Below, piece by piece: positions 10,078 through 21,062 of a stretch of 28,107 bases of DNA (position 1 is its first letter; each line of letters starts with the position of its first letter). The stretch comes from Paraglomus occultum (taxonomy: Eukaryota; Glomeromycota; Glomeromycetes; Paraglomerales; Paraglomeraceae): assembly GCA_910592205.1 (NCBI GenBank), contig CAJVPJ010000336.1:1-28107 (forward strand), read 5' to 3'. The position numbers and the translations under genes were made by a program. The notes under the pieces are model-generated. The model worked only from the letters and a program-made list of their open reading frames with translations. It ran no database searches and was not told the origin of the DNA.

Positions 10078-11470
10078 TTTGCAAACTGTGTAAACACAGG
10101 TATGCTTTTCTTTTTTTTCTTTTTTTCACAGTTCACGAGGAAATTTGTCGTGCATATTTATAATCACGTGGCGTCCGTGTCGATGAACATGATTTTAACT
10201 GGCGGGAAATGTAATACAAAAGGACGTGAAGCTTAGATTTCAAAACGAACTGCGCGTTTCCGTCCTGAAAAAAAAACTTTCTCTCGTCTTTCGAAAAACC
10301 TTCTTATATAAATTACAATATAAACATAACGTTTGAATAAGGGTTGACTTGTATAAAATTCACTTTCATTCACTCTTATCGACAAATATGTACTGTATAT
10401 TAATGCTTTATCATGTTCTTTAATATCTGAATATCTTATTGATATTTTCATCAAAAGAAGGTATCCATATTTAATCTGTCAATATAGACAAACACATCTT
10501 ATCCATCACCTTGAACATTTGGAAATTCCAGGCGTATGCGCAGAATGCCCTTAAACTGTATAACGGAACAACATCTTCTAAAGATGGAATCTGGCTGATT
10601 AATAAATTCTATAAAAGAACATTTTATAATGGCTGTCCCGGCTGTAAATTAAAAAATCGAGATACAGTCTTAATGTAACCAATATTACTCACAAAAGTAC
10701 CCTGGTACACACGTCAAAGGAATACAGTATTTTGATGATGCCGGTGGTCAGATTAAAGATCAAGCTACTATTTATCTTGTCTATTACTTTATCTAGTAAG
10801 AGGTCGTCGAAAGCGTTGAACTTAATTTCACGGTTCCTGGACATACTAACTTCAAAGTATGACAAAGTATGATGGTATTGTAGAAACAATATTGCAAAGC
10901 GGCCTGTAGATTATGTAAATCATATTGTTATTGTTAAGGACAGGGGGATAAATAAAATTCAACGTTGTGTTTATGACAACGGGAAAAGGTTTCTAATACT
11001 TAGACCTTAATATGTGTTAAAAAAATTGAGTCGTTTGCAAAAGTATCAGCACTTTGTATTCAAAGCAGTCTATGGTACATATACTGAATTTAATCTAATG
11101 AACCTAGAACGGCAAGTGTTTTTAAAATTACCCAAAAAATCAAAATTTTTTCCATTCTGGTGCCAACTCCTTCTTTTTGGATTACAAAAGGCAAGAATGT
11201 CTATATCATAATGTTCGCTCACACGTTAAAAATAAATTCAAAAACTTAAAATTTACAACCAATTTATACTCGGTGAATAAAAGTCTTTCATTACTCGTCA
11301 ATTGGTTTCTACTGTTACTAATATTAAAATTAATAAATTTAATCTTTTTACAAATGTTGTTAACCTTTCCCGGTTTTTAAAGTTTACATTAAAAGAATTA
11401 TAAACCATTTATATACGTAATATACGTTTATGAGAAGGTTTAAGCATGTAAAACAATAATAATAAGAAAA
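10078..11470. other. AT-rich intergenic region, no gene supported
   Basis: Only short hydrophobic or Lys/Asn-rich frames are present (for example 11014-11211 and 11177-11380), as expected by chance in AT-rich DNA. No splice-consistent chain, repeat family or RNA gene was recognised. Confidence 0.4.
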
Positions 11471-12009
11471 GCATGGTAAACGTAATAATAGCAGAGCTCG
11501 AACAGAGAAATATAGAATTTAAATTATTAGAATAAAACGAAAAGCTAGCAGATAGAGAAAAAAACTTTAAAATAAGAATTTAATGGTAGTTCACAGAGTT
11601 ACAAAAGTTCAGGATAGTACGACTCTTAAACCATTTACTTGACAAAAAATTTGTTTCCTGAATTTTATTAATGGTAGAAATGACAGATAATCAGGACATT
11701 GGCAGGGTAAATAAGTTATTACAAAAAACAAATTAAATTGGAAATTGTTTTGAGCAATAACGCTACTCCTGAGAAAGTTTCTGTGAACAAGCACGAACAT
11801 TAAGATTTTAATATTAATTTTACTTACTGAGCAAAAGAAAAGAACTAGAAACAAAAACTAAGGCTAGGAAATAAAGTAAAAATAAAGTGAGAAGAAGCTG
11901 AGAAAGCACCGGAGTGCAGTCATGAAGTAAAAAGAGCCCAAATGTCTGAAGTAGCGTTAAAGCACAATGCTACAGCGGGCAAGCTTATAGAGCAAATAAT
12001 TGCAAAATA
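11471..12009 (+). pseudogene. Relic of a charged coiled-coil protein gene
   Basis: Frame fragments separated by many stops keep a coherent, charged, helical character. ATG at 11473 gives MVNVIIAELEQRNIEFKLLE, then a stop, then NEKLADREKNFKIRI. Later come TPEKVSVNKHEH (around 11768-11803) and, from about 11890, EEAEKAPECSHEVKRAQMSE followed by VALKHNATAGKLIEQIIAK and a stop at 12009. The AELEQRN...LLE pattern resembles the leucine-zipper-like repetitive proteins common in arbuscular mycorrhizal fungi (recalled family resemblance, not checked). Several in-frame stops make it a pseudogene. Confidence 0.45.
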
Positions 12010-12594
12010 GTTTGTTAATTAAAAGCAAAGGTAATTATTTAACAACTGGAAAATTATTAACTTTACTTAAAAATTATTATGTAAATGTAAACTCAAGATT
12101 TTTATTGATTAAAAAATAAAGTAATTTATATGAGATTAGAATTTAGTGTTCTGTGAAATAATAATAATACAATGATGACAAATAAAAATGTAATAGATTT
12201 TGACTATTAACTTTGATACAGCTCCTGCGACTCATCAAATGGTAGTTCATAATGTTTCAAATAAAAAAATAACGATTTAGATTCTTTACTTTATATTTCA
12301 CTCATCATAAGTGCACCAATGCTCTTTATTGTAATGCTCTCTATAGCTGATAAGTTTGTAAGTAAACTTTTATGTAAATATTCTTGGCGAATTTGTTATT
12401 GTGAATTCTAAAACATGGGAGCAATTCTCTCTCGTTCGTTTTCTAGAATTCATCTTTCTGTACTTTTTTTTTTTGGTTCCATAGTAATAGTAATAGTGAA
12501 TTAATGTAAAATTCATATTATATAGAAATAATTTTATATTAGATGTGCTGTTAAAAACTGTATCAGTTTTATTTAATTAAGTAGAGTATTAGAA

Positions 12595-12816
12595 TTAGGC
12601 ACATTGGGCATACACATGGAATAAATTAGCCTCTTTTAGCTCACCTAGTAAAATGTTCACTTTGTCTGGTGTGTCGCTGTTGTGACAATTGCCAATAATT
12701 CGATGTCTTCCCATCATTGGGAATAGGCTCGTGTGGTAAATATAAAGTTAGCCGTCGTAGGGACCAGTAATCATATGAATAAAGCCTAGTAGTCTTGTCG
12801 TTTTACTGTCACAGAG
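12595..12816 (-). pseudogene. Unrecognised 74-codon frame with one internal stop
   Basis: One reading frame runs from codon 12816 to a stop at 12597-12595, broken only by TAA at 12750-12748. Its segments read SKTTRLLGFIHMITGPYDG, then after the stop LYIYHTSLFPMMGRHRIIGN, CHNSDTPDKVNILLGELKEA and NLFHVYAQCA. Composition is protein-like (Gly, Asp, Pro and His spread normally), unlike the AT-driven frames around it. A GTGAGC donor-like site lies inside (revcomp of GCTCAC near 12638), so it could be an exon. I do not recognise the family. Confidence 0.3.
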
Positions 12817-13947
12817 TTAAGACTTGTTAATTTTTATTAGGGATCTACATTACGGAGCATTTATGGTTAATAAAAAAAACCTAACGACAATGTTTGACAA
12901 TAAACGGGCATATGAATAAGTTCGTACTGTAATAATCCAAACCTTTTTCATTTGACTGCAGTGTTGATCAAAGTAAAATCTTTATAGGCAAACAGTGACC
13001 AATGAGAAGGTTGAAGACCCCCTGAAGTGGCGTGAGATGATTGATTGCTAGGAATTTGGTTATGTTGCAGCATGCTCCCTTTATGCAGTGACATGCAGTG
13101 ATCCGTCAACCTGCATATGATTGAACGACCCATCCATCTTAACTCAAAAGCTACCCATTCGTTTTTTTTTCAACTTAATCCACATTCTCCGTCTTCTTTC
13201 TGTTTCCTCCTCCCCCACCCCCCTAAACAACGTATATATATAGTTATACATATATATATACACATTTCTTTATTTGTTTCTTTCAATATTTTGGCAAGTT
13301 CCAAAATTCCCATATACATTATTCAGGAATAATTGTTGTAATAGGAATTCTTTGTCACTGTCATCAATGGAAAGAGAGATATAGACACAGAGCACGCACG
13401 CGAATTCTTAGAAATAGAAGAAAGTAAATAGAATAGAGTTTGTCGATATTTATTAACTAGAGTTCAAACTATACTTTTCGGATACACTTTTGTTTTGATT
13501 ATTATTTAAATTCGGTTCGTATTTATGGTTAGTTTGGTTATATGGGAATTATAAACAAACGACTAAAGTAGCAAAGCAACCCAATAATAGTGTACAATAC
13601 GTAAAAGTAAAACCTTTTTATACCACTTTCCATACAGTCTTGTCGCTCTATTCGCCCCAACCCCCAGCTGCTCATATCCTAAACACTCTCCCAACTACTT
13701 TTTCACAAGCGGGTTCTGCTCTCTTTCACGCGATTAGTGGTCAAAAATTCCTATTGCAACGCGCATATCTTTTGCTCAAATCCTATCATACTAAACGCAA
13801 CACACATATATACGCCTTTTCGATCTTTTCACACGTAGCCACACTATTACATAAAGACTCGGTGATACCTTAACCACTCATCCTTTCAGCTCCTCCAACT
13901 GTCAAATCCCGAGCTGACATATAAGAACTCGTAGAACCGAGATCCAA
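12817..13947. other. Intergenic, upstream region of the gene at 13948
   Basis: No gene is supported. The second half is pyrimidine-rich on the plus strand (runs of CCTCC, CCCCACCC and TCTTTC), as often seen upstream of fungal start codons. It also holds a TA-rich microsatellite, listed separately. The frame at 13640-13873 has no recognisable features. Confidence 0.35.
13232..13262. repeat. TA microsatellite
   Basis: GTATATATATAG-TTATACA-TATATATATAC forms an interrupted, nearly self-complementary TA tract about 0.7 kb upstream of the next gene's ATG. Confidence 0.7.
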
Positions 13948-15277
13948 ATGTCGACACTCTCGGCAACAGATGGGACAATACAAGGGAGCACTCTCGACTC
14001 AATCGCCGAGTCTTCCACCAAGACTTTGAGGGAGGAGAATTACATATTCGGAAAACTTGTGGACATAGACGACAACGCGGACAGAGAAAGTCTGGGTGAA
14101 CGCTACGTGGATAAAGAAAAAGGCGTAGAGGATATAAACATCTATGACACTGACACACAAGATCTGAGCGCCGAAGAACCAAACATGGAGAAAAATGAAT
14201 CAATTGACATTGAATCGAACGATGAAAACCCCGATTATTATTACGGAGAATCATCTACCTCATACACATACCCTCGCAGGAGCTCTAGGAAGACAGGACT
14301 ATTTTCTGGTTTTTATCCCTTATCTGATAGAAACGCGTACAACTTTTCGGCAGATTTGATAGCACAGGTAAGAGCTTGGCGATGGTGATGGGGAACAGGA
14401 TATTCTATCTGAGGCGATTGCTGTTTTTTCAGATTACATGGAGATATGTTTGTGAATTGATGCCGATGTCATATGATCTGATTTTATTACTGATACCGTT
14501 TCTTTTCATTTTTTACCGTTCATCACATTCGTTGTAAAGTTTGATAGATACCGCATGACGATGCACGAAAGCCTTCGTCAAGAGCTAGAAGAGTTAGAAA
14601 GAACGGTATTGACCTCTTTTATTTCATCTACTCTAGCATTTGTATTCCCTAAAATCTCATGCGCGTCTCACTAAATCTCATATATGCAGCGCCAAAACCC
14701 AAGTCTACAAAAGACACCCGCTTCCCCGACGTCAGAAACATTTGAAACTCCCGTTCGCTCACCATCACCAACACGCACATCAGTCTCCACAACCGCCCGT
14801 CCGATTAGTACTGATACGAATGCACCAATGAAATGTTTCTCAAGCAAACAGAAATATAGGAAAAAGGGTCGGTTAAGACAATTATTGTTTAGTACAAGGA
14901 GAGGTAAGATTGAGATAGAGGATGGAAGAGAGGACAGTGATGGTGAAACGAGATACGGAAAAGAAAGAGGAGAAAGTAGAAGGGGGAATAGTGGGGATAA
15001 ATTGGATGATTGGATTATCACCAAAGGAAGGGAAGAGATAAGCGAAGAAATGTCTGTTGATGAAGACGGTACAATAACTGAAGATGTAAATATTAGTAAT
15101 AACAGCGCACTTGAAGGAAAAAAGCGTAGTGAAGGCAAAAGTGATGATGGTGATTCGGATACTACGGAAAAAAGGAAGACAGCAAGAATGAAGAGAGAAC
15201 AAAGTCTAAGACGGGTTGGAAGCACCAGAAGGAAATTCGGATTGTTTGACAAATGTATGTCTTTGGATGACGAGTGA
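13948..15277 (+). CDS. Unrecognised acidic/basic protein with one hydrophobic membrane segment
   Basis: Exon 1 (13948-14367, 140 residues) is acidic and Ser/Thr-rich and includes NPDYYYGESSTSYTYPRRSS and SGFYPLSDRNAYNFSADLIA. A 65-nt GTAAGA...TTTCAG intron leads to exon 2 at 14433 (ITWRYVCELMPMSYD, then the hydrophobic LILLLIPFLFIFYR). A short exon 14548-14605 encodes the helical YRMTMHESLRQELEELERT. A GTATTG...ATGCAG intron joins it to exon 4 (14690-15277), which has a Ser/Pro/Thr-rich stretch (PTSETFETPVRSPSPTRTSV), a basic patch (KQKYRKKGRLRQLLF), an acidic Gly/Ser-rich middle, and a basic end closing with FDKCMSLDDE. The likely topology is an anchored protein with charged, disordered tails. 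The exon 2/3 junction is unresolved: a 50-nt intron from 14498 fits the phase but shortens the membrane segment, while the donor at 14534 leaves only 14 nt. Function unknown. Confidence 0.65.
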
Positions 15278-16015
15278 TGATTGGAGTCGTGGTTATATCG
15301 AGTGTATCAATAGCGTTGTTTTTTTTTTCTTAATTCAAGTTATTGTCTTAGTCGATCATGAATGTATGTAGTTTTTAATGTGTATGTGGTAATGATTATT
15401 ATTAGGTATGTAGTCAAAAGACGGGGATTATTATCTTTTTGGAGGACAATTTAAAGGCAGGAGAAAAATTTAAACCATTAAAATATCGATTGTATGATGT
15501 ACTTAGTATAAAAAAAAAGCGTTTAGAAGAGATATTTCAGATAGATATTACTTATAAAAAGGCGCATTTTATCATGTCTTGTTTAGTTGAATACATATAT
15601 GATAATGCTTTGGATGTATTATATTCAGTTAATTATATATTTTAGTGTATTATTAGTTTGTCCTGGTGACATGAATCATATTAGATGTATAGCAATTACT
15701 AAAGATTTAATGAATAAATCTTGGAAAAAAAAGTGCTCTAACTACGCAACTGTCCAAAAAAATATTAACTTTTATAAGAAAGCCGCGTTTTAGGTAATAA
15801 TTTATAGCTAGTTGAATCATTTATAGCAATACAATTAGTATATTGTAAACATACTCACTAACCCAACGCGTTAGGTCAAACAGAATAAATACAAAGTTCC
15901 GTTAACTATAAACTAGTCATAATAAGTAAGCTGTGAGTCACTGAATTATTAAGAATAAAACATTGATTATTAGTAAAGGAAATATATTTAAATTTGAGCA
16001 ACATTCAACATACAA
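15278..16015. other. Intergenic with two AT-rich short frames
   Basis: Plus-strand frames at 15439-15645 (no ATG start) and 15587-15793 are Lys/Ile/Tyr-rich, for example DNLKAGEKFKPLKYRLYDVL and CPGDMNHIRCIAITKDLMNK. They have no motifs or splice links that I can support. They may be relic exons, 3' UTR of the upstream gene, or chance. Confidence 0.3.
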
Positions 16016-18623
16016 TTAACCGCCTTTTTTACCTGGAACTGAACCAAAGCCGTGGCCCGGTGCAAATAAGATCTTACTGGTATATCGGCTTTCCTTTTCG
16101 AAACTTGATAAGGGCTTTACGTTGTTGTAATAGATGGTGTCCCACACATTATTCTTTTCTATCGTTCTAACAAGATTGCCAATAACCTCCAAAAGTGCCC
16201 ACACATCTGGACGCTTATTAGGGTTCTCATGACAACACCGCCCGGCAAGTTTCTTTGTATTCCTCCGGTGCTGAATCAGGCATCGGCGGTCGTAGTCCAC
16301 CCATGATATCGCATACCAAATTCTTGTCAAATTCTCTATCTCTAAACGGCGGTTCACCAGTGGCCATCAAATACATGATAATGCCAAACGCAAATATGTC
16401 TGCTTTTTGACTATGTTTGCGAGTGTCGAAAACTTCCGGTGCGATAAAAGGCAAAACGCCTCGAATGGTTGAAGGTGACTCAAACGCCACCGATTGAGAG
16501 AGACCAATGAACGTTCTGTCACCATCTACGACTACGTTTCCGCCATGGAGGTCACAATGTACTAACCCCATTAAATGAATAATAGACAGGCTATGTGCAA
16601 TGTTTTTCAAATACTGCAATTTCGTCCTCCATGTCAATTTAGCAATGTTCTGACCTAAATAGGAGACGAGATCACCATCTTTAGCATACTGCATAACGAT
16701 CATATACTCTGTCGTTTCTGGGTCTTGTGTGATCCCATAAATTCGAAGAAATGGATACCCCTCCCAACACTTGATATTGTTCCGAAACTATCAATTGAAT
16801 TTGACAAAGCAACAACCGCAGGGGGAATATTAGCATGCAATCTATTCATTAAATAAATAATATAATAAGATTGCCCACCTCAGAAATAAATAATTCCGAC
16901 GTTTCGGCAAAACGTTTGAATTCTTTGAGAACAACAAAGCCTCCACCAAGCCGGGCTCGATGGATCGTGCCGCAACCACCGGAATCAATCTTCTCAATGT
17001 TCTCAAACTTGTCGTAGGGTATGTTATTTACTGCCCAGTTTTCTTGCAAGATTTCATCCAATATCATCCGCACGTCTGGATAAAAGACCAAAAAATAGTC
17101 TTTGGTAGTTGGTTGTTGAGTAACACCAATTATCCAAATGTTATCGGGTGTTAATATTTTTGGGTAATCTTCGAGCAACTGTTGTTACAATAAACATCGA
17201 CTTTGAGTACACACTTTTTGATAGCAATATCTTAAATAGCTATAAAAGTTTACACGGTAAATTAACTTACCCGATAAAAGTCAAAATCTTGACCGATCTG
17301 GCCGTCGACCACCTTCTTGAGCGTCACGCTTCTTAATTTATTATTCGCCGGTTCTGACCAATCAGCCGAATGCGTGCATCCGTGATGTAACGAGGCCATT
17401 TCTCGTACGTTCCTCAATTGAGAATATTCGATCCATCGTATGTACGAATCAGTATGATTCGTCATAGCGTGCCATGATTTCGTGATGAACGAATCCAAAG
17501 ACTTGTTGCCGGTAGTCCAGTCAAGGGGTCTTGGTCTCTTGCAATCGAAACAAAATGCGTCCACCTTAAATAGTAATCGTTGCGTGCACGCCAGGCACAA
17601 TTTCTCTCCATCCTTTTCCTTTATCAAATAATATTGTCCTCGGTTCGTGTCATACGTGAATCCAATACTAATCCACATATCTGCGCTAAGAAGATCTGAA
17701 TGCGTTTCGTGTAGCTAGTGAAACAGTGTATACCGATATCAGCCATCGCGCTCCCGAATGAGCGACTTTATACTTGAGGCACCATTCTTTTTCCCCTCAC
17801 TGTCCTCCCATACCGTTAACTATACGACCACAAATAATGTATTAAATAGTTTTCTACCTTGTCAAGATCACCCGTCTCAAATGGAATCAATTTCACATAA
17901 CTACGTGTAGGTAGCCCATTCAAGTAAACTCCATATTGTCCAAACCGAATAAAACTAAATGGAATCCATTCCAAGTAAGCCTCATTCGCCGACTTTGTTT
18001 GCATTTGCGATTTCTTAATAAAGTCGTCAAGTTTATTATCGTCACTCGTCCATCCGTTGGATAGTTCCTTATGCACCACACGGGACTGCATCTGAGCATT
18101 CCACATGCGGTGCAGAGCCCGTATCCAGCATGAAACTCTCTATCGGCCACCAGATAGTAGTTACCACCATCTTGGGTAAATCCCTTTATCATGCTATTAC
18201 GAATGTAAACCCAATCACGATACCTTTTGAATCGATCGTTATTATTAGATTGCTCCTCCGGTGGGGGCGTCGGAAGTATTTTCTGGCAAGTTCATTCATA
18301 AATGCTGGGGTACACTTTTTTGTGCTTCCAAGCAATAATAACAACATCGTCTCATCATCCCGTGTTCGTGCATAGTGAACGATTTGGTCAGATGTCGGTT
18401 GACTTTTAATAAACTGTGAGTGCGGTATCCGTTTGAGATCGCCCAAGGAGGATCGTATCAAACTGTCAATTGATTTACGACTGTCCTTTACCGTGAAGCT
18501 TTGTCTAATGGTAAGAACGAGGAAAGAGAGCCAGCTTAAGCTGAGATGGACTCCTGACATACTGTCTGCTATTTTACATGAGAATTGATGGATAAGGAAG
18601 CCGGATCTGTATTCGACATTCAT
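16016..18623 (-). pseudogene. Multi-module kinase gene: truncated N-lobes with Cys knuckles ahead of a degenerate kinase domain
   Basis: Read 5' to 3' on the minus strand. Module 1 (18623 to about 18245): SIDSLIRSSLGDLKRIPHSQ, ETMLLLLLGS, AFMNELARKYF. Then SMIKGFTQDGGNYYLVADRE and a knuckle LCTACG. Module 2: GWTSDDNKLDDFIKKSQ, YLEWIPFSFIRF, then DMWISIGFTYDTNRGQYYLI. Module 3 (17678-17271): LCLACTQ...FCFDCKRP, DWTTGNKSLDSFITKS, SVTLKKV, joined by an intron (17179-17270) to LTPDNIWIIGVTQQP. Module 4 is a full kinase domain: IDSGGCG, VVLKEF, an intron at 16788-16878, FRNNIKC, HCDLHGGN, then FIGLSQS where an active kinase has DLGLSQS, and GVLPFIAPE. Frame breaks occur near 18250, between 18106 and 18060, and at an AAA run (16254-16256) after PEEYK. 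The DFG-type Asp is absent, so even an unbroken version would be a pseudokinase. It may be a pseudogene, or an active scaffold if some breaks are sequencing errors. Confidence 0.75.
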
Positions 18624-18861
18624 ATTGATGTCTGTGCATGTGATACGTTACTTTTGTTTACATCTGCACTCGTTGATATCTTCGTTGGTGGGTAGCTTTT
18701 GGAAGTGAGCCTTGGAATTATTCTTGCTCTTGGTTGAATAACATTAGGATGTGTGATACTTGAACTGACAACACGAACAAGTGTTGGATAAGTTTTGTAT
18801 GAACTTGGGATTGATAAAGTGAATAATGAATGTGATGAATATGAGACATTCGTTGTTATGA

Positions 18862-19026
18862 TTCCTCATAATTAAAGCAGCTGATCCAGCGTTTGAAAAG
18901 TTTTTTGATCACAATATTAAAAAAGTGCCGCGTCTCAAATGTGGATTCTGTTACTACATTCATGTAGATAGCGCTATGCTTGATAACGATTACTATATCC
19001 TTGGCTGTTTAACCAAAGTCTGTTAG
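18862..19026 (+). other. Small candidate exon with paired cysteines
   Basis: An open frame without ATG encodes about 54 residues, including KAADPAFEKFFDHNIKKVPR, LKCGFCYYIHVDSAMLDNDY and YILGCLTKVC. CxxC followed by CxxxxC is zinc-binding-like. Composition is protein-like against an AT-rich background. It lies between the kinase pseudogene (opposite strand) and the racemase. No start or splice partner is evident, and the family is not recognised. A 39-codon ATG frame follows at 19028. Confidence 0.3.
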
Positions 19027-19239
19027 TATGGGAATGCGAAGCATGTTTACTAATATAGTTCGTGTAGCTTCTTTTTGTAATCAGAACTTTTTGCAAGACA
19101 CGGTATTGACGGTATTATGTGATATGAACACGAAAATGGGATAGAATGGATTTACCCAATATTATAGAATTTTACAAGTTTTTACCAGATTTTACCAAGT
19201 GCAGATTATATTGTGTCACGTTATACTTTATCTCTTCAA

Positions 19240-21045
19240 ATGTATCCTTTGAAAGGTATAAAGGTTATTGAAATAGCTGGATTGGCTCCAGGACCATTTG
19301 CAGGTGTGTATAGAAAAGGAAGGTACAACCTACAGTCGGTCAATGACTGATTTTTATGACATCAATCTATAATTAGGCATGGTGCTAGCAGACTTTGGTG
19401 CAGACGTGATCAGAGTAGATAACCTATTACCAGGGACCTCCATAGATGTATTAACGAGGTAATTAATTAAGCATACTATAACAGCACTAGCCTGCAAAAA
19501 ACGCCACCAATCGTTGTAAAATTGCTTCCCCATCAATCGCTCCGAATTCTCAACTCGGCCAACAACATATTCCAGACACAAGAGATCGATAGCAATAGAC
19601 TTTAAACATCCGCAAAGATATCAACTCATCAAACGCCTTATATGCACAGCAGATGTGCTTATCGATACATTTCGACCGGGAGTCATGGAAAAGTTGAAAT
19701 TGGGTCCTGAGTGTATGCGTAAAGAAAACAACAAGTTGATATATGCCCGAATCAGTGGATTTGGACAGAATGGTAAGAGAAAGGAGGGGAGTGACATGAC
19801 AAAGAATGAGTAATCGAATTCTAATATCGAAAATGTAACATTTTTTTCTACAACAAATGACCCTTATAGGAAAATATTCCAACATGGCCGGTCATGACAT
19901 CAACTACATTGCAGTGTCCGGAATATTATCTGTAAGAACGTTACTTATCACGATCAAACAATTAATTCTTGTGTTTGTCAATTAAACACGTAACCCTTAC
20001 TCTCAGATGCTTGGACGACAAAACGAGAAACCGACGTTTCCTTTGAACTTGCTGGGTAACTAATGCATTCATCAACGATTTCCTTTTTCGATGCTAAACT
20101 AATGTGATATCAACCAAATTGGTTTTGGCTTCTCACAGCGGATTTCGCAGGCGGTGGCATAGTGTGCGTCCTTGGAATTCTGCTTGCATTGTTGCACCGA
20201 AACAGAACCGGAAACGGACAAGTAATTGATGCTGGAATGGTAAGTAAGAGTCTATCGATGGAAACTGGTTTCGTCACAATTTGTTCATCTACTTGCGTTG
20301 CTCACTTACTTTCACGTTCATATAAAGACTCAAGGTGTATCATACATATCGACTTTTCCCTATATGCTCAAACAAGCCAATCTCCATTTCATAAATCCGC
20401 GAGGAAAGAATGCACTTGATGGCGGTGCTCATTTTTATCAAGTATACGAAACAAAAGATGGGAAACACATGGCGGTGTAAGTATCAACGGATTAATCAAG
20501 TTGCTACTCGTTATAATTGCTTTACTAAACTCATAACACAACCCCTTTGTTCGTAAAGTGGTGCATTAGAGCCACAATTTTACAAAACGCTTGTAGTTCT
20601 TCTGAATCTTGCTCCGGAATCGCTTCCCGAACAATATGACACTTCTTCTTGGCCACAGATGAAAACTCTGTTTACATCCGTGTTTCTGTCAAAAACGCGG
20701 GCTGAATGGTGTGAAATATTTGACGGGAAAGATGCATGCGTTACTCCAGTAGTAGGAATCGAAGAAGGGGTGGTGACAATCCCGCCGGCGCCCGCACCTA
20801 TATTATCAGACTCGCCAGCCTTGTGTACTCGACGGGATAAGTCTAAGAACGATGACGGTTCTGCTGACATAACAAAGCATAATGAAATAACGGCGGAAGA
20901 ATTGTTATTACCACGTGGAAGGGATAGTAAGAGCATATTGAAAGAGCTCGGATACGCGGATGAAGAGATTGATGAATTTGTGAATCGTGGCGTTGTTGGT
21001 ATTGCTACGAAGGAGAATAAGGACAATTTTAAATCGAAATTATAA
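19240..21045 (+). CDS. Alpha-methylacyl-CoA racemase (CaiB/BaiF CoA-transferase family III)
   Basis: The enzyme interconverts (2R)- and (2S)-2-methylacyl-CoA esters so that branched acyl-CoAs can enter beta-oxidation. Exons: 19240-19303, 19377-19458, 19576-19772, 19870-19931, 20007-20055, 20139-20239, 20328-20476 and 20559-21045. All junctions are GT-AG with matching phases, giving 396 residues (family usually about 360-390). Landmarks are [80 protein letters not shown] (catalytic His about 123), [15 protein letters not shown] (catalytic Asp about 153), [31 protein letters not shown] (catalytic Glu about 239) and [11 protein letters not shown] low-complexity insert, roughly 290-330, precedes [18 protein letters not shown]. 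The C-terminus is KSKL, so the last three residues are SKL, a classical PTS1 peroxisomal signal. The gene looks intact. A related family III CoA-transferase is the alternative, but the catalytic His/Asp/Glu set favours the racemase. Confidence 0.95.
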
Positions 21046-21062
21046 AGTTTGAGAGAATATTT

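Noticed and set aside
14671-15252. Minus-strand Ser/Leu-rich reading frame
   Set aside because: It is a shadow of the plus-strand exon 14690-15277; its Ser/Leu/Phe/Pro bias is what a complement of Lys/Glu/Gly/Arg-rich coding gives.
18500-18623. Signal peptide at MSGVHLSLSWLSFLVL
   Set aside because: The downstream sequence is a kinase N-lobe module with frame breaks, so secretion is not supported.
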